DNA of 41,485 nucleotides, taken from NCBI GenBank assembly GCA_945872405.1, contig CAMBZT010000015.1:1-41485 (forward strand). The letters are read 5' to 3'. The position numbers and the translations under genes are program-made. Below, in pieces: positions 16,681-25,542 of the stretch; position 1 is the stretch's first letter, and each line of letters begins with the position of its first letter. The notes under the pieces were generated by a model. That model worked only from the letters and a program-made list of their open reading frames with translations. It did not search any database and was not told the DNA's origin. Source of the DNA: Chitinophaga pinensis (lineage in GTDB: Bacteria > Bacteroidota > Bacteroidia > Chitinophagales > CAMDFR01).

Positions 16681-17024
16681 TTAATTTACTACATCAACCG
16701 TTTTGTTCATTCGAACGATATGTGCTAAAGTATCAATTGCTTTTGCATGATTTTTTACATAATAGTTTTCCTTATCCCATAAATATCCTGCGTCCTTCAG
16801 AGAGATAAGAGCTACAATCTTTTCGAGAAATTTTGAATTATTAAAAATAAAAATTTGACTTATCTATTTTTTCATCAGCAGGAATTATTTTTGAAATATC
16901 CTCATCAAATCTTAGCTGAGAAGCAAAATAAATACTAGTGCTGGCAATGATTTAAAAGCATTGCTACAAAAAAAATGGCATGCTTCTGAAAATATCTATA
17001 GATAGCCAAAAATATACTTCCCAT
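16681..17024 (-). pseudogene. Truncated, frameshifted MMPL-family exporter gene
   Basis: The ATG at 17024 lies 5 nt after the stop of the GT2 gene. Frame 1 reads MGSIFLAIYRYFQKHAIFF..MLL. A shift near 16953 leads into IIASTSIYFASQ and LRFDEDISKIIPADEKIDK. A second shift near 16843 leads into NNSKFLEKIVALISLKDAG, ending at TAA 16681-16683. The joined product, about 113 residues, resembles the N-terminus of Bacteroidota MMPL/RND-type exporters: first membrane helix, then FEEDISKILP- and SKFLDKLVLMISLKD-like segments. Intact members are near 800 residues. Both shifts look like one-base insertions in homopolymers, so sequencing error is possible for the shifts, but not for the missing 85% of the gene. 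Confidence 0.75.
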
Positions 17025-17029
17025 TTGAA

Positions 17030-18196
17030 TTATTTATTTTCTTTACGCGTAATTTTGAGCACAAAATAGGTGAGGAAGAACGCTACAAGTCCAAGTATAA
17101 TAGCCAATACAGCACCTCCTACAAAAAACTGAAGAAAACTTTTTTGTAATTCTTGAAAAGACAAATTCCAATTAAATTCCTCGAAAGCGAATGCACCACC
17201 TATCAGTTTTTTTCCCAAGAATAAGCTAGCAAATACCCAAAAAATACCCAATGGTCCAAAACTAATATTTGAAACGATCAACACAATCGCTTTATTAAGC
17301 TTAAAATACATTGCAATAAAAACTGAGATGAGCATTTGAAAACCCCAAACTGGCAAAATTCCCATAAAAACTCCTAAACCAACAGAAGCCGCTTTGATAT
17401 AATTACTTTCATGGCTTGCAACCAGCTGCTTATGCCAGATTGTTTTCATGTTCTCAGGAAAATTGCAAAGAAAATTCTTCGGTTTATAATACAAAAATGC
17501 TACTATAACCAAATAAGAATTCAAAAAACTTATTCTGGTAAAAACAGGACCTTTTCGAGAGTGTTTCACTCGATCATTTTTGGGCGGATAGTATACATCA
17601 ATTGGTATACAAATCACATTGACTTTATTCCATGCTGCCTTTACCAAAACTTCAACCTCAAATTCATATCTCCACGTAAACAGCCAGATTTTACTCAGCG
17701 GTCCCAAGGGATAGAGACGAAAGCCACTTTGCGTATCCAGAACTTTAATTCCAGTTTCTAGTTCGAACCAAAAATTTGAAAATTTATTTCCAAAACTGCT
17801 TGTACCTGGCTCGTTTTCTTGTGTCATTTTACGAGAGCCGATGATGATGCTATTTCTTGCTTCTGGCAACTTATCTAAGAAATGAAGCAAATCTTTTGCA
17901 TCATGCTGGCCATTACTATCGATTGTGATGGCATATTTATACCCTTTACTAAACGCTTGTTTAAATGCGCCTCTAAGTGCTGTTCCCTTACCTTGATTCT
18001 TTTCAAAATGAATCACTTCGAGGTTGGCAAAAGCAGACAAAATTTCTTTGGTTTTATCAGTACTCCCATCATTAATCAAAAGAATATGGTCAGTATATTT
18101 GGAGACGTCGTTAATAAGCTGAGCCAAAGTCTTTTCATTATTATAGGTTGGTATAACAACGCAAATTTTTTCTTCTGCAAACCTATTATCAAGCAT
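17030..18196 (-). CDS. Family 2 glycosyltransferase fused to a DUF2062 membrane domain
   Basis: 388 aa. The N-terminal GT2 (GT-A fold) domain, about 10-230, starts CVVIPTYNNEKTL. It has LLINDGSTDKT and the metal/sugar-nucleotide region ITIDSNGQHDAKDL, where the usual DxD is DSN, a variant seen in dolichol-phosphate-mannose-synthase-like enzymes. The C-terminal DUF2062 domain (about 265-385) carries several hydrophobic helices and GVFMGILPVWGFQ. This fusion is a regular partner of the dehydratase in polyene/flexirubin-type clusters. The start overlaps the dehydratase gene by 8 nt, showing translational coupling. Confidence 0.87.
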   Translation of the reverse strand: MLDNRFAEEKICVVIPTYNNEKTLAQLINDVSKYTDHILLINDGSTDKTKEILSAFANLEVIHFEKNQGKGTALRGAFKQAFSKGYKYAITIDSNGQHDAKDLLHFLDKLPEARNSIIIGSRKMTQENEPGTSSFGNKFSNFWFELETGIKVLDTQSGFRLYPLGPLSKIWLFTWRYEFEVEVLVKAAWNKVNVICIPIDVYYPPKNDRVKHSRKGPVFTRISFLNSYLVIVAFLYYKPKNFLCNFPENMKTIWHKQLVASHESNYIKAASVGLGVFMGILPVWGFQMLISVFIAMYFKLNKAIVLIVSNISFGPLGIFWVFASLFLGKKLIGGAFAFEEFNWNLSFQELQKSFLQFFVGGAVLAIILGLVAFFLTYFVLKITRKENK

Positions 18197-18572
18197 TTTT
18201 ATTTGGCTTTTTCAATTTCGCCTTCATTTTAAATACTACCAACTCATCTTTTCTTAGCAAGACATCAACCGCATAGAGCTCATCTGTTTTTTTGACACTC
18301 AACTCTAGAGAAAAATAAAATTCTTCTCTAGGATTAATTACTTGTAGAAATTTCGTGTTAACAACTTGACTGTACACTAAAGGCATTTTATAGCCTTCAG
18401 ACATTAATTCTTTCACCATCTGAATGATAGTAACACCAGGTACGACAGGTTGATTCGGAAAATGTCCATCAAAAATTATATTTTCTGCAATGAAAGTAAC
18501 TTCATAGGAAAATACACCTTGAGTAGCGTCTTGAGACACTCGATTAACTTTATAGAATGAATCTTTAAGCAT
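18189..18572 (-). CDS. FabZ-like 3-hydroxyacyl-ACP dehydratase
   Basis: A 127-aa hot-dog-fold protein. The motif FDGHFPNQPVVPGV holds the catalytic-type histidine (His37). In FabZ a Glu sits in the following helix (PGVLIIEA); here the aligned position is Gln (PGVTIIQMVKEL), as I recall for the dehydratase-like proteins of Bacteroidota pigment clusters. It presumably dehydrates 3-hydroxyacyl-ACP intermediates, but the Gln makes a modified reaction or substrate possible. It is first in an operon with the GT2-DUF2062 gene (8-nt overlap) and the broken MMPL gene. No ketosynthase or ACP gene remains nearby. Confidence 0.82.
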   Translation of the reverse strand: MLKDSFYKVNRVSQDATQGVFSYEVTFIAENIIFDGHFPNQPVVPGVTIIQMVKELMSEGYKMPLVYSQVVNTKFLQVINPREEFYFSLELSVKKTDELYAVDVLLRKDELVVFKMKAKLKKPNKNA

Positions 18573-18686
18573 AATAGAAATGCAAAAATAATTAATATAA
18601 GGTGATTAAAGTTTAAACATCTACAATATGAGGCAATAATTAACTAATTTCGCGAACCATTCCATCATTAATTTAGGGAAGCAAAG

Positions 18687-20456
18687 ATGAAATTACTATA
18701 TACCTATCTTAAAAAGTACAAATTCCTCGTATTTATTACTTTATTACTTGCTGCGATAAGTCAGGTATTTTCCCTGTTGGATCCTACATTTTTGGGGAAG
18801 TATATAATTGACGATTTGGGTAAACATCCGTTTACTTTCCCTGATGGAAGTACAAGAAATGTTTCACAATTTGTTTGGGGAGTTATAAAAACGATTTCGT
18901 TGCTTTTGGGCGTTGCTATGATAAGTAGAATTGCCAAAGCATTTCAAGACTATACGAACAGTGTGGTGGTACAAAGAATGGGGGCAGATATTTATTCAGA
19001 TGGACTAAAACATTCGTTACAACAATCGTTTCAGGAGTTTGAAGACCAACAAAGTGGTCAGACATTAAATATCATTCAGAAGGTGAGGCAAGACGTTGAA
19101 AAACTTATCAGCTCTTCCATCAATATATTTTTTACTGCTTTTATAGGAATGATATTCGTTTGTATTGTTGCTTATCAGATTTACCCCCCTTTAATTCCCA
19201 TTTACTTTCTTGCGAGCATCATCCTTGGATTTGTGACCGTTTTTATATCCAAAAAAATAAAAAAAGTACAAACTAAGATTGTGAAAGAGACTAATTTGCT
19301 TGCAGGCAGTACGACAGAGAGTTTGCGCAATATAGAGCTCATCAAAAGTCTTGGACTTACTGTTCAGGAAACAAAAAGATTGAACCTCACTTTGCGAAAG
19401 ATTTTAAAATTGGAGTTAGATAAGGTAAAAAGCATCCGCAGTGTTACCTTTATACAGGGTACTTTTGTGAATTTTTTACGTCAAACCATTCTCTTTTCCT
19501 TGTTATATCTTTTATTTAAGGAACACCTCACTTTAGGCCAAATCATTACCTTTCAGTTCTACTCTTTTTTTATTTTTAATCCCTTACAAGAGGTTGGCGG
19601 TGTCATTATAGCTTATCGAGAGGCAGAGGCATCTCTTTTCAATTTTAATAAAATATTAGAATCACCTATTGAGCCTAAGCCAGCAAATCCTATTGCTGTA
19701 GAATATCTCAACAAAATGGAATTTAACAATGTTGGCTTCAAACATAAAACTGCAAGAAATAAAGCACTTGAAAATATTTCGTTTACAGTAAATAAAGGAG
19801 AAACTGTTGCTTTTGTTGGACCCTCTGGTGCAGGCAAAACCACTTTAGTAAAATTGCTCGTAGGATTATACATCACCCAAGATGGAGACATATTTTACAA
19901 CAATATCAAATCCGGGGATATTGATATTAATGAACTTAGAAAGCAGATAGGCTTTGTTACACAGGATACACAACTTTTCTCTGGTAGCATTAGAGAGAAT
20001 TTACTTTTTGTAAACCCTCAAGCTAAAGACCAAGAAATGTTTGATGTACTGAACAAAGCAGCAAGTCAAAATATATTGGCCAGAAGTGAAAATGGATTAG
20101 ATACCGTGATAGGAGAAGGAGGCATGAAAATTAGTGGTGGTGAAAAGCAAAGACTCTCCATTGCTCGAGCATTACTTCGTAAACCTAATTTGTTTGTATT
20201 TGACGAGGCCACTTCTTCGTTAGATTCTATTACAGAGCAAGAGATATCAAATACCATCAGAACTATTTCTGCTAACAAAAACCAAATCACTGTGATGATT
20301 GCCCACCGACTATCTACGATTATGCATGCAGATAGAATCTATGTCTTAGAGAAAGGAAAAATAATTGAGACAGGCAAACACGAAGAATTGTTGGTCGAAA
20401 AAGGACTTTATTATGCGATGTGGCGACAACAAATTGGAGAGAGAAAGGAAGAATAA
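18687..20456 (+). CDS. ABC exporter, fused permease and ATPase
   Basis: A 589-aa half-transporter that would work as a homodimer. The membrane domain (about 10-320) has six predicted helices, and the ATPase domain is about 345-585. Walker A is GPSGAGKTT, the Q-loop VTQDTQLFSG, the signature ISGGEKQRLSIARALL, Walker B LFVFDEATSSLD and the switch histidine is in IAHRLSTI. All are intact. The type resembles MsbA/multidrug exporters; the substrate could be lipid or drug and is not determined by context. It is divergent from the dehydratase-GT2 operon, 114 nt apart. Confidence 0.93.
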   Translation: MKLLYTYLKKYKFLVFITLLLAAISQVFSLLDPTFLGKYIIDDLGKHPFTFPDGSTRNVSQFVWGVIKTISLLLGVAMISRIAKAFQDYTNSVVVQRMGADIYSDGLKHSLQQSFQEFEDQQSGQTLNIIQKVRQDVEKLISSSINIFFTAFIGMIFVCIVAYQIYPPLIPIYFLASIILGFVTVFISKKIKKVQTKIVKETNLLAGSTTESLRNIELIKSLGLTVQETKRLNLTLRKILKLELDKVKSIRSVTFIQGTFVNFLRQTILFSLLYLLFKEHLTLGQIITFQFYSFFIFNPLQEVGGVIIAYREAEASLFNFNKILESPIEPKPANPIAVEYLNKMEFNNVGFKHKTARNKALENISFTVNKGETVAFVGPSGAGKTTLVKLLVGLYITQDGDIFYNNIKSGDIDINELRKQIGFVTQDTQLFSGSIRENLLFVNPQAKDQEMFDVLNKAASQNILARSENGLDTVIGEGGMKISGGEKQRLSIARALLRKPNLFVFDEATSSLDSITEQEISNTIRTISANKNQITVMIAHRLSTIMHADRIYVLEKGKIIETGKHEELLVEKGLYYAMWRQQIGERKEE

Positions 20457-20622
20457 TTTTTGTTTTAAAACAAAAAACCCACAGTAGACTACTGCAGGAT
20501 TATTTTCATTCCTTGGCTTTAAGAAATATATTTTAATTGCACTTTTAAAATGTACCCGTAGAACCAAATTCTACTGAGTTTTATTTCCATGTCACTATGT
20601 AAAACATCAGTATACTAAAAGC

Positions 20623-20936
20623 ATGAGACTAATCGCTCTGAGCGAACCTAATGACTTCTTGAACAATATAACTTCTCGTGTATTATTGCTAAAATGCTAT
20701 TACGAAACCAATGATTGCAATGCTTTAGACAATAGTCTTGAAAACTTCAGAATTTATTTATTAAGACATAAAAACAAAGGTTATCATTACGTTTTTCATA
20801 ACAATTTCATCAAATATTTGAAACAAATAATGAAAGCCGCTTTTTTAATAAAAGCGAAAAGACCATTTTTCTAGAGAAGCTAAAAAACGAAAATCAGAAC
20901 GCTGAAAAAGCCTGGTTAATTGAGACAGCATCTTAG
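20623..20936 (+). pseudogene. Frameshifted C-terminal remnant of a large (TPR-type?) protein gene
   Basis: The first frame, from about 20623, reads ITSRVLLLKCYYE..DCNALDNSLENFRIYL, a helix-turn pattern I associate with the conserved C-termini of large Bacteroidota TPR-like proteins. That frame stops at 20874. The neighbouring frame then continues with LEKLKNENQNAEKAWLIETAS and TAG at 20934-20936, which looks like the natural end of the same family. The shift lies near 20845-20865, in T/A runs. There is no upstream body: only about 166 nt separate it from the ABC gene. The stop overlaps the convergent acyltransferase stop. Confidence 0.6.
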
Positions 20937-21682
20937 TTCTTTAAATGATTTAAGATTCTTTGACGCATTATCTCCTTTACATCTTCTTTCAATTTATCAG
21001 TTTCTGCCGAAGTGTATGTTGTAACATCAATTTGATCAAAGTAAATATGAACCTTACCTGGCTGCATTAACATTGGGGTATCTGGATTATAAATCTGCTT
21101 TGCTCCTATAATTGTCTGAGCGATGATAGGAACTTTAGTTTCTATGGCAAGTCTAAAAGCTCCAGCATAAAATTCCTTCAAAGGCGGGTTGGTTCTATTT
21201 CTTGTGCCTTCTGGATAAATAAAAATGGGAAAGCCCTCTTTAATGGTATTCACCATATACAAATAACTTTTTTTTCTAGATTCGTCGCTTGTTCTATCGA
21301 CTAATATTCCCAGCGACTTCACCATCATTCCAAAAACTGGAAATTTAGTTAAGCTCTTTTTGGCGAGAAAATAACCAGCTTGAGGACTGTTTGCCGCATT
21401 AATAATAATATCAACCATCGATTGGTGATTACTGATAAGTACATGTGCTCCTTTATTAGGCATGTTTTCCCTGTTGTGCTTTACAAATCGAATCCCCATC
21501 AAAAAACAAAGAATAGGTCCTAATATCTTAAAGTTAAAAGTCAAAAGTTGGTATCGAACTTTCTTTCCAAAAAGAGCGATGAGAAGTATAAACACAGGGG
21601 TAATCAATGTTATCAAAACCATAAAGACAATTCCTCCCCAAAGCAACCAAACAAAGCGAAACAGATTTTTTATAATGTTCAT
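20933..21682 (-). CDS. plsC: 1-acyl-sn-glycerol-3-phosphate acyltransferase (PlsC-like)
   Basis: A 249-aa membrane enzyme that acylates lysophosphatidic acid in phospholipid synthesis. The acyltransferase motifs are present: NHQSMVD (NHxxxxD, near residue 87), an FGMMVKSLGILVDRTSDE block, IYPEGTRNRT and VPIIAQTI. A hydrophobic N-terminus (about 8-45) anchors it. It follows pdxJ by 10 nt on the same strand, so the two share a transcript; the functional link is not obvious. Confidence 0.9.
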   Translation of the reverse strand: MNIIKNLFRFVWLLWGGIVFMVLITLITPVFILLIALFGKKVRYQLLTFNFKILGPILCFLMGIRFVKHNRENMPNKGAHVLISNHQSMVDIIINAANSPQAGYFLAKKSLTKFPVFGMMVKSLGILVDRTSDESRKKSYLYMVNTIKEGFPIFIYPEGTRNRTNPPLKEFYAGAFRLAIETKVPIIAQTIIGAKQIYNPDTPMLMQPGKVHIYFDQIDVTTYTSAETDKLKEDVKEIMRQRILNHLKN

Positions 21683-21692
21683 TTTTAAAATT

Positions 21693-22409
21693 TTAATTTA
21701 AGAGTCGTTTATACATGGGTACCACGTTTTCTAAACCATAATACAAACAATCTTTAACAAAAGCATGACCTATCGACACCTCCAATAAATTAGGAATTTG
21801 TTGTTTAAAAAATGCCAAGTTATCGAGATTCAAATCGTGACCAGCATTGACGCCCAATCCTATCTCTAGACAATGCTTTGCAGCTTGAATAAAAGGCGAA
21901 ATTGCATCTTCTCTGTCAATTGAATAATGATGTGCATATGGCCCTGTGTAGAATTCGATCCTGTCTGTATTAATCTCTTTGGCTGCATCCAAATACTTTT
22001 TTTCTGGATTAATAAACAATGAAACTCTAATTCCATTCTCTTGCAATAGAGCAACAATTTCTTTCAATTGAACTTGATGAAGAATAGTATCCCAGCCATT
22101 ATCTGAAGTAAGGGCATTGGGTGCATCAGGCACTAAAGTACATTGATGTGGTTTTGCATCGATCACCATGCGAAGAAATTTTTCATCAGGATAGCCCTCA
22201 ACATTCAATTCTGTTCTAACATTCTTTTTGAGGTCAAAAACATCTGTATACTTTATGTGTCTTTCATCAGGACGAGGATGAACAGTAATGCCATCTGCTC
22301 CGTAAGCTTCGCAATCCGAAGCAAACTTCAAAATGTCAGGCACATTATTTCCTCTTGAATTCCTCAATAGTGCGATCTTATTAATATTCACAGAAAGTTT
22401 AGTCAACAT
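21693..22409 (-). CDS. pdxJ: Pyridoxine 5'-phosphate synthase
   Basis: 238 aa, the normal length. It condenses 3-amino-2-oxopropyl phosphate with 1-deoxyxylulose 5-phosphate to give pyridoxine 5'-phosphate, the last ring-forming step of the DXP-dependent vitamin B6 route. Characteristic segments are LSVNINKIALLRNSRG, GITVHPRPDERHI, RIEFYTGPYAHHY and LGVNAGHDLNLDNL. TIM-barrel fold, cytoplasmic. The ATG at 22409 is well placed. It is first in an operon with the PlsC-like gene, insulated from the TonB receptor gene by a terminator. Confidence 0.96.
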   Translation of the reverse strand: MLTKLSVNINKIALLRNSRGNNVPDILKFASDCEAYGADGITVHPRPDERHIKYTDVFDLKKNVRTELNVEGYPDEKFLRMVIDAKPHQCTLVPDAPNALTSDNGWDTILHQVQLKEIVALLQENGIRVSLFINPEKKYLDAAKEINTDRIEFYTGPYAHHYSIDREDAISPFIQAAKHCLEIGLGVNAGHDLNLDNLAFFKQQIPNLLEVSIGHAFVKDCLYYGLENVVPMYKRLLN

Positions 22410-22443
22410 ATTTGCGCATTTGAATTACAAATATCGACATAAA

Positions 22444-22473
22444 AAAACCTTTACCATAAATGATAAAGGTTTT
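22444..22473 (-). terminator. Intrinsic terminator of the TonB-dependent receptor gene
   Basis: AAAACCTTTA (22444-22453) and TAAAGGTTTT (22464-22473) pair over a 10-nt loop. Seven A on the plus strand at 22441-22447 give the U-run for minus-strand transcription. It lies 17 nt after the receptor stop. Confidence 0.8.
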
Positions 22474-22490
22474 CTCAAATTATTGTATCG

Positions 22491-25433
22491 TTAAAATGTG
22501 TATGCAAGTTTACCTATGAACATTCTTCCCATCGCTGGGGTACCGGGAAATCCTTGAAATCTGTAACCCAACACATTATTGATATTGAATGACAATAGAA
22601 TACCCTTTAACCATTTATCTTCCGCATGTGGTCTATAACTAAATCTTACATCCACTAGATTGGCTGCATTCACCATACCAACGTAAATGGCACTGTTTGC
22701 AGGAAAGGCATCTGTCCACCTCCAATTTACACCATAACCAAATCCTATTTTTTTAATCTCATGATCAATCCCTAGAGATGTTTTGAAGCGTGGCGCATTA
22801 AGTGCCACATAACCATTTGATGCCCCTCTTAAAGCAATTCTATCTTTGTTTACAAAAGAGCCAGCAAAGGAAATATTGAAGCCGTCAAAGATTTCAAAAT
22901 TAGCACCCAAATCAATGCCTGTCACATCTACTTTTCCCAAGTTACGATAGACAAGTATCACATCGTTACCAACTAAAGAATCATCGGGTGTTACAGAGCC
23001 AATAGGAATGGCTTTATTTGCTCCGAGAATCAAATTAACTAAATCATCCCAATTGGTTCCGTTGGGTGTTCCGCCTGTGTATGCTCCATCTAGCAGAGGC
23101 GCCAAAGTAACGGGATCATTGAATAATAGTAAAGATTGATCAATGGTTAATCCTGGAAAAATAGAAGAAGGTTTTTGTAAATTATTATATAGCAAGCCGC
23201 TAGCGTTTTGTGCTCCCAATGCCGACGTTAATTCTTTGGCATCAAAGATGACACTGCTACTTGAGATGGTGAGTGGACTTACAAAATTCTTGATTCGAGT
23301 ATGGTAAATATCTGCGGTGATGGATAATTTGTTACCGATAAAACCTTTGTAACCCAATTCATAAGTTTGTGTGATAGTGCTCTTAATTTTTTCAACCTTA
23401 GAATAGCCGCCCGTCCATTCTTCTTTTGTAATGTAATCAATTGCCTTGTGATTCACGTCTTGAATGCTACCCGTGTCTGTCGAAATACCATCAAAAATAG
23501 CATCTAAGAAACTTTGTATCACTGTACCTGGTAAACCCGTTTTCGCACCCAATCCGTTCGCAATAATTGAGGTCATATTGTCGAAAGCCACATAATTATT
23601 TGTTTTATCGTTGATGTCGTACCAGCCACTAAAATACGGACTGCGCATTTGAGCATCGCCGCTTGCATTATAATGATAATCTAAACCACTTGCATTACCT
23701 AGGCCTCTTACATTGATACCATTTGGAATCAAACCATTAGATAAATCAAGATATAGATTAAGTGTAGAGGGTGATGAAAACGCCCTATTATAGGTCATTC
23801 GCAAGGTATTGTTTTGATTTACTTTATAGACTAATGCTGCTCGCGGTGAGAACATCAACTCTTTCATTTTATCATGATAATCGAGACGAAAAGCGGTTAC
23901 TAATTTTAATTTTTTGGCAAAATCCAAATCCCCTTGAATATAGGCACCCACTTGATTTATATTGTCAATATTCTCAAAACGTCCGTTGATAGTGCCATCA
24001 GTTTGAGGTCTCGTCAATAAAACATCGGCTCCATATATCAAATTCATTCGCTGCACAGGTCGAGCACTATGTTGAATTTGGAACACATGCATTTTGGATT
24101 TGTCTAATAGCGATTGAATTTTATGTGGTGGTTGTGCTGTACTCCCTACTTGAGGAATCAAATAAGTATCTCCGCTATTAGTACCATTCAAGTAATACTG
24201 AATAAAAAGATTTTTCCACTTTAAGCGTAATTGTCCATAATAAGACTTCCAATTCACCGCCTGACCTGCACCTAAGCCTGTCAGCTCAATATTTGAGCCA
24301 TTCGACATACCCCCATTCACAGTAATGAAAACCTTTTTAGGCAATTTGAAATCCATCCTCGCATCAAAATTGTATTTTTTGATACCAAAATCTCTGTCGA
24401 ATTTTTGCGAACGGATATCGACTGAGTCAATGTTTCCATCTCCATCTCTATCATATCTTCCCGTTGTATCTGGTGTAAATACAGCACCATTTTTTGCAGT
24501 TCCAAACCACATCAAATCTCCTATTTTCGGCTCTCTGCTATCATAGTATTGCCAGTCATTTCCTTTTAGATAGCCTCCTGAAATTTTATAACCAAACCAA
24601 TCCTTCACTCTCCCCGCATGTCTCAACTCAGGAGCAACAAAATAGACAGAAGCTTCTTGATCTGAGCCACCAAATGCTGACGAAATAGATGTCTGAAACT
24701 TTTCTTTCATGTCCAAAGGACTTTTTGTCTCGATATATAAAACACCTTCGGATGCATTTGGACCGTATAAAGCAGAACCGGGTCCACGTACCAATTCAAT
24801 TCGACTGATATCAGACTGAGAAGTAGGAATTAACTGATAGGCATTTACTTTCAAGGAAGGCACTGATGCTATTCGATTATCGACTAAGGTCATTAAGGAA
24901 CCTGAGAAGATATTATTAAAACCTCGAGCCACCACATTCGCTGCCACCAAACCTGTCTGCATGATGTCTACTCCTGGTACTTTTTTCAAATTATCGGTTA
25001 CAGTAATTGCAGGCACTATCTCGATTTGTTTTAAATTTAAAACAGTTACTGAGGCAGGTGCATCAATTAGCTTTTCCTTTCTTTTTGAGGCTGAAATAAT
25101 TACTGCATTTAAACCTCTGTCTTCTAACGACATTTTAAAGGTAATCACTTGATTAGCGCCTACACTCGTATTTACCGGCTTTTCAACTTCAGCATAGCCA
25201 ATATACTTAAAAACCAAAATGGGATTTTTGCTGACGCTAGGTACTAGCATTTTATAATTTCCTTCTGCATCTGTCACTGTTCCACTACTAGTGCCTTTTA
25301 ACATAATATTTACCCCTGGCATTGCGAGATTAGCTTCATCAATAATTTTACCAGTGACTTCAATCTCCTGTGCATTCAATAAAAATGAATACATCAATAG
25401 GAGTATAAACATAAAGTGGTAGTGCTTCTTCAT
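22491..25433 (-). CDS. TonB-dependent receptor with N-terminal carboxypeptidase-like domain
   Basis: A 980-aa outer-membrane active importer. A signal peptide (MKKHYHFMFILLLMYSFLLNAQ) is followed by a CarboxypepD_reg-like domain (about 23-110; VTGKIIDEANLAMPGVNIMLKGT). The plug (about 125-230) has VPGVDIMQTGLVAANVVARGF and ELVRGPGSALYGPNA. The 22-strand barrel ends in the aromatic residue LAYTF. No SusD-type lipoprotein gene is adjacent, so this is not a classic glycan (PUL) system; a siderophore, cobalamin or other small ligand is possible. I see no riboswitch upstream. Confidence 0.93.
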   Translation of the reverse strand: MKKHYHFMFILLLMYSFLLNAQEIEVTGKIIDEANLAMPGVNIMLKGTSSGTVTDAEGNYKMLVPSVSKNPILVFKYIGYAEVEKPVNTSVGANQVITFKMSLEDRGLNAVIISASKRKEKLIDAPASVTVLNLKQIEIVPAITVTDNLKKVPGVDIMQTGLVAANVVARGFNNIFSGSLMTLVDNRIASVPSLKVNAYQLIPTSQSDISRIELVRGPGSALYGPNASEGVLYIETKSPLDMKEKFQTSISSAFGGSDQEASVYFVAPELRHAGRVKDWFGYKISGGYLKGNDWQYYDSREPKIGDLMWFGTAKNGAVFTPDTTGRYDRDGDGNIDSVDIRSQKFDRDFGIKKYNFDARMDFKLPKKVFITVNGGMSNGSNIELTGLGAGQAVNWKSYYGQLRLKWKNLFIQYYLNGTNSGDTYLIPQVGSTAQPPHKIQSLLDKSKMHVFQIQHSARPVQRMNLIYGADVLLTRPQTDGTINGRFENIDNINQVGAYIQGDLDFAKKLKLVTAFRLDYHDKMKELMFSPRAALVYKVNQNNTLRMTYNRAFSSPSTLNLYLDLSNGLIPNGINVRGLGNASGLDYHYNASGDAQMRSPYFSGWYDINDKTNNYVAFDNMTSIIANGLGAKTGLPGTVIQSFLDAIFDGISTDTGSIQDVNHKAIDYITKEEWTGGYSKVEKIKSTITQTYELGYKGFIGNKLSITADIYHTRIKNFVSPLTISSSSVIFDAKELTSALGAQNASGLLYNNLQKPSSIFPGLTIDQSLLLFNDPVTLAPLLDGAYTGGTPNGTNWDDLVNLILGANKAIPIGSVTPDDSLVGNDVILVYRNLGKVDVTGIDLGANFEIFDGFNISFAGSFVNKDRIALRGASNGYVALNAPRFKTSLGIDHEIKKIGFGYGVNWRWTDAFPANSAIYVGMVNAANLVDVRFSYRPHAEDKWLKGILLSFNINNVLGYRFQGFPGTPAMGRMFIGKLAYTF

Positions 25434-25542
25434 AAATTATGAAATTGGATGAAATGTGAAAATAGGTTAAAATTCAGGAGATTGACGTCGTAGCCTCTAA
25501 AATTTATTAACATGTGTGAGGGGAAAACAAGAAGAAAAGAAA

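Noticed and set aside
20483-20503. CAGTAG-a-CTACTG as terminator of the ABC exporter gene
   Set aside because: The stem has a one-base loop and is not followed by a T-run; too weak to call.
25434-25542. Cobalamin riboswitch or SusC/D context for the TonB receptor
   Set aside because: The 109-nt upstream region has no conserved B12-box-like sequence, and no SusD gene is adjacent.
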